Shown here: piece after piece, positions 7,281 through 8,532 of the stretch
Numbering within the stretch: the first letter of the stretch is position 1
How the letters are laid out: every line of letters starts with the position of its first letter
Origin: Gammaproteobacteria bacterium
Lineage (GTDB): Bacteria; Pseudomonadota; Gammaproteobacteria; GRL18
Direction of reading: 5' to 3'
NCBI GenBank assembly: GCA_013139395.1
Contig: WTAX01000222.1
Location: 1 to 8,532, forward strand
Length of the DNA stretch: 8,532 nucleotides
Made by a program: the position numbers and the translations under genes
Notes under the pieces: model-generated
Told to the model about the DNA's origin: nothing
Seen by the model: only the letters and a program-made list of their open reading frames with translations
The model's database searches: none

Positions 7281-7773
7281 AAGCAAACGGAGCTATCTAT
7301 GGTGCTCTGTTGGTCTGCTGACCTTAGGCCTTTTTTATTCCTCTTCAGTCCTGGCTGAAGAGTTAAAAGCGTTAGAAGACTGTGAATCCTGTCATACAGT
7401 ACAGGCAAGTGAATTTCAGGCGAGTGTGCATTATATCAATCGCTCTGGAGTACAAGCCGGCTGTAATAACTGTCATGCATTTCAAAAGCATAAAGATGGT
7501 AAAAAGACCAGCAAAGTTGTTAAGAAAGATCGTTTAGATATGGCGATGAATGAATGGAAACGTATGGGCAAAAATGATTCGAAAGAATGTAAAACCTGTC
7601 ATTCTCCCATGGCCATGGACTTAGCAAAGCAGGAGCCTCGCAGTGTCGCAAGACATGAAGAAAGCTTTGATGCGGGTGAATCATCCTGTATCAGTTGTCA
7701 CAAGGGAATTTCACATCATCTTCCTGCCGGCTGGAAAGCTAAAGCTGAAAAAATAGGTCTGCATAAAAAGTAA
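7255..7773 (+). CDS. compact tetraheme NapC/NirT-like cytochrome c
   Basis: This is a 172-residue protein with four heme sites: CESCH (43-47), CNNCH (70-74), CKTCH (112-116) and CISCH (145-149). The spacing and context (SVHYINRSGVQAGCNNCH, KNDSKECKTCH, CISCHKGISHHLP) mark it as a NapC/NirT relative. Three things differ from canonical NapC. The segment between hemes 2 and 3 is shortened. The N-terminal hydrophobic stretch ends in SVLA-EE, which looks like a cleavable signal peptide rather than a lasting anchor. The heme-1 motif is CESCHTV, lacking the Met of the usual CxxCHxM. It probably works as a periplasmic electron carrier to NapAB, though an uncleaved anchor cannot be excluded. ATG 7255 is chosen over TTG 7240 because GGAG (7242-7245) is correctly spaced. 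It follows napB by 25 bases and ends the nap unit. Confidence 0.85.
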   Translation: MKLSIKLLISKRSYLWCSVGLLTLGLFYSSSVLAEELKALEDCESCHTVQASEFQASVHYINRSGVQAGCNNCHAFQKHKDGKKTSKVVKKDRLDMAMNEWKRMGKNDSKECKTCHSPMAMDLAKQEPRSVARHEESFDAGESSCISCHKGISHHLPAGWKAKAEKIGLHKK

Positions 7774-7786
7774 ATTCTTTAAACTA

Positions 7787-7834
7787 TTCGAAGGCTGGGT
7801 GACTGCCAAAAACAGTTTAACCCGGCCTGTCGAA
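7787..7834. terminator. strong hairpin after the nap operon, no T-run
   Basis: TTCGA plus AGGCTGGGT (7787-7800) pairs with ACCCGGCCT (7820-7828) and TCGAA (7830-7834), with one G-U pair and one bulged G, giving about 14 base pairs. Inside the loop ACTG (7802-7805) can pair with CAGT (7813-7816). It starts 13 bases after the last nap-operon stop. There is no T tract, so it may protect the 3' end or act with Rho rather than be a classical intrinsic terminator. Confidence 0.5.
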
Positions 7835-7861
7835 TCCCCTGCCTCCAGCATCAGCCGCATT

Positions 7862-7893
7862 CTTTTCACCCTTTTGACTTTTCACCCTTTTGA
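7862..7893. repeat. perfect 16-bp tandem repeat, two copies
   Basis: CTTTTCACCCTTTTGA occurs twice back to back (7862-7877 and 7878-7893). It lies between the nap-operon hairpin and the promoter of the TetR-family gene. It could be a simple slippage duplication or paired binding sites for a regulator; the sequence alone does not decide. Confidence 0.85.
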
Positions 7894-7918
7894 TAATAGA
7901 TCACTCCGTAAGTAAGTG

Positions 7919-7946
7919 TTGACAAAAAACTGTTTTAGAGTAATTA
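7919..7946 (+). promoter_or_regulatory. sigma70-type promoter for TetR-family gene
   Basis: A consensus -35 TTGACA (7919-7924) is followed 16 bp later by TAATTA (7941-7946) as -10; TTATTA three bases further on is an alternative. The start point would fall about 50-55 bases before ATG 8008. The perfect -35 makes this the most convincing promoter in the window. Confidence 0.55.
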
Positions 7947-8007
7947 TTAAGCATTGTTGAATTTATCTAGTAAACAGCCTTAAAAGCACGTTGATATTGG
8001 AAAAAAA

Positions 8008-8532
8008 ATGGCCAGACGCAGCGATCACTCACGCGAAGAACTTAAAGAATTAGCACTCAAATCAACTGAAGAACTGCTCAATGAAAAATCTGCCAGCGAA
8101 CTCAGTACCCGGCAAATTGCCACTAAAATGGGCTATACCGTGGGCACACTTTATCAGATTTTTGAAAACCTGCCAGACTTACTCTTACATGTTAATGCCC
8201 GGACATTAGCCATTCTTTATCAGGACTGTCAAAAACTTAAGCTCAGCACACAAGATGCTGAACAAAATATTCTCGCTTATGCTAATCTTTATCTGCAATT
8301 TGCCCATACTCATCCAGGATTGTGGGAATTAATATTTGATAACAATGTTTTAACCGACAAGGAGCTGCCCGACTGGTATCTCAGTCAGGCTAATGCACTT
8401 TTTTCCTTAATTGAAGTCCAGCTTAAAGATATCATCCCCGATAAATCACAGCTTGAAATCACTAAAACCAGCCGGGTACTGTGGAGCAGTGTACATGGTA
8501 TCTGCACACTATCGATTAATAACAATCTTTTT
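8008..8532 (+). CDS. TetR/AcrR-family regulator, 3' end cut off
   Basis: The reading frame stays open from ATG 8008 to the window edge, giving 175 residues of a transcriptional repressor of the TetR type. These proteins bind operator DNA as dimers and release it on binding a small ligand. Residues 1-52 form the DNA-binding domain, with the helix-turn-helix at LSTRQIATKMGYTVGTLYQIF (32-52). The remainder is helical ligand-binding domain. Motifs HTHPGLWELIF (about 101-111) and WSSVHGICTL (about 161-170) fit the C-terminal subgroup carrying a W..HG motif. The ribosome site is weak (TTGGAAAA just upstream). It has its own promoter and is separated from the nap unit by a strong hairpin, so a regulatory link to nap is possible but unproven. 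The stop codon lies outside the window. Confidence 0.9.
   Translation, partial: MARRSDHSREELKELALKSTEELLNEKSASELSTRQIATKMGYTVGTLYQIFENLPDLLLHVNARTLAILYQDCQKLKLSTQDAEQNILAYANLYLQFAHTHPGLWELIFDNNVLTDKELPDWYLSQANALFSLIEVQLKDIIPDKSQLEITKTSRVLWSSVHGICTLSINNNLF

Noticed and set aside
1..8532. CRISPR array, insertion sequence, tRNA or rRNA
   Set aside because: I saw no regularly spaced repeats, transposase motifs, terminal inverted repeats with target duplications, or tRNA or rRNA sequences by reading the window.

Overview
The window suggests a sulfur-oxidising, nitrate-respiring gammaproteobacterium. The evidence is a flavocytochrome c sulfide dehydrogenase (fccAB) beside a periplasmic nitrate reductase operon (napDAB plus a cytochrome), in moderately AT-rich DNA with very AT-rich intergenic regions. 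No gene here fixes the genus. All eight complete genes and the two genes cut by the window edges lie on the + strand, and almost all products are exported to the periplasm.

Layout. (1) 1-321 is the C-terminal part of a NapC/NirT-family multiheme quinol dehydrogenase whose 5' end lies outside the window. Its stop codon is overlapped by an exported ankyrin-repeat protein (314-1300). (2) 1301-1529 is an AT-rich regulatory gap with a 10-bp inverted repeat, a 15-bp dyad and a plausible promoter. (3) 1530-3442 is fccA-fccB, the diheme cytochrome and FAD subunits of sulfide dehydrogenase. (4) 3443-3912 is a 470-bp gap holding an interrupted long inverted repeat, a strong intrinsic terminator and a possible extended -10 promoter. 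(5) 3913-7773 is napD-napA-napB followed by a compact tetraheme NapC-like cytochrome, with an ATGA overlap or short gaps throughout. (6) 7774-8007 holds a strong hairpin, a perfect 16-bp tandem repeat and a sigma70-type promoter. (7) From 8008 to the right edge runs a TetR-family regulator cut off by the window end.

How the genes may work together. FccAB oxidises sulfide in the periplasm and passes electrons to c-type cytochromes. NapAB reduces nitrate to nitrite in the same compartment, with NapD as maturation chaperone. NapB is normally fed by a membrane NapC that oxidises quinol. In this locus the cytochrome downstream of napB is short, appears to have a cleavable signal peptide, and lacks the usual Met after heme 1. 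The more canonical NapC relative sits at the left edge. This raises the inferred possibility that the soluble tetraheme protein is a periplasmic electron carrier, perhaps linking sulfide oxidation to nitrate reduction. The individual gene families are well known; the arrangement and the compact cytochrome are the parts most worth checking.
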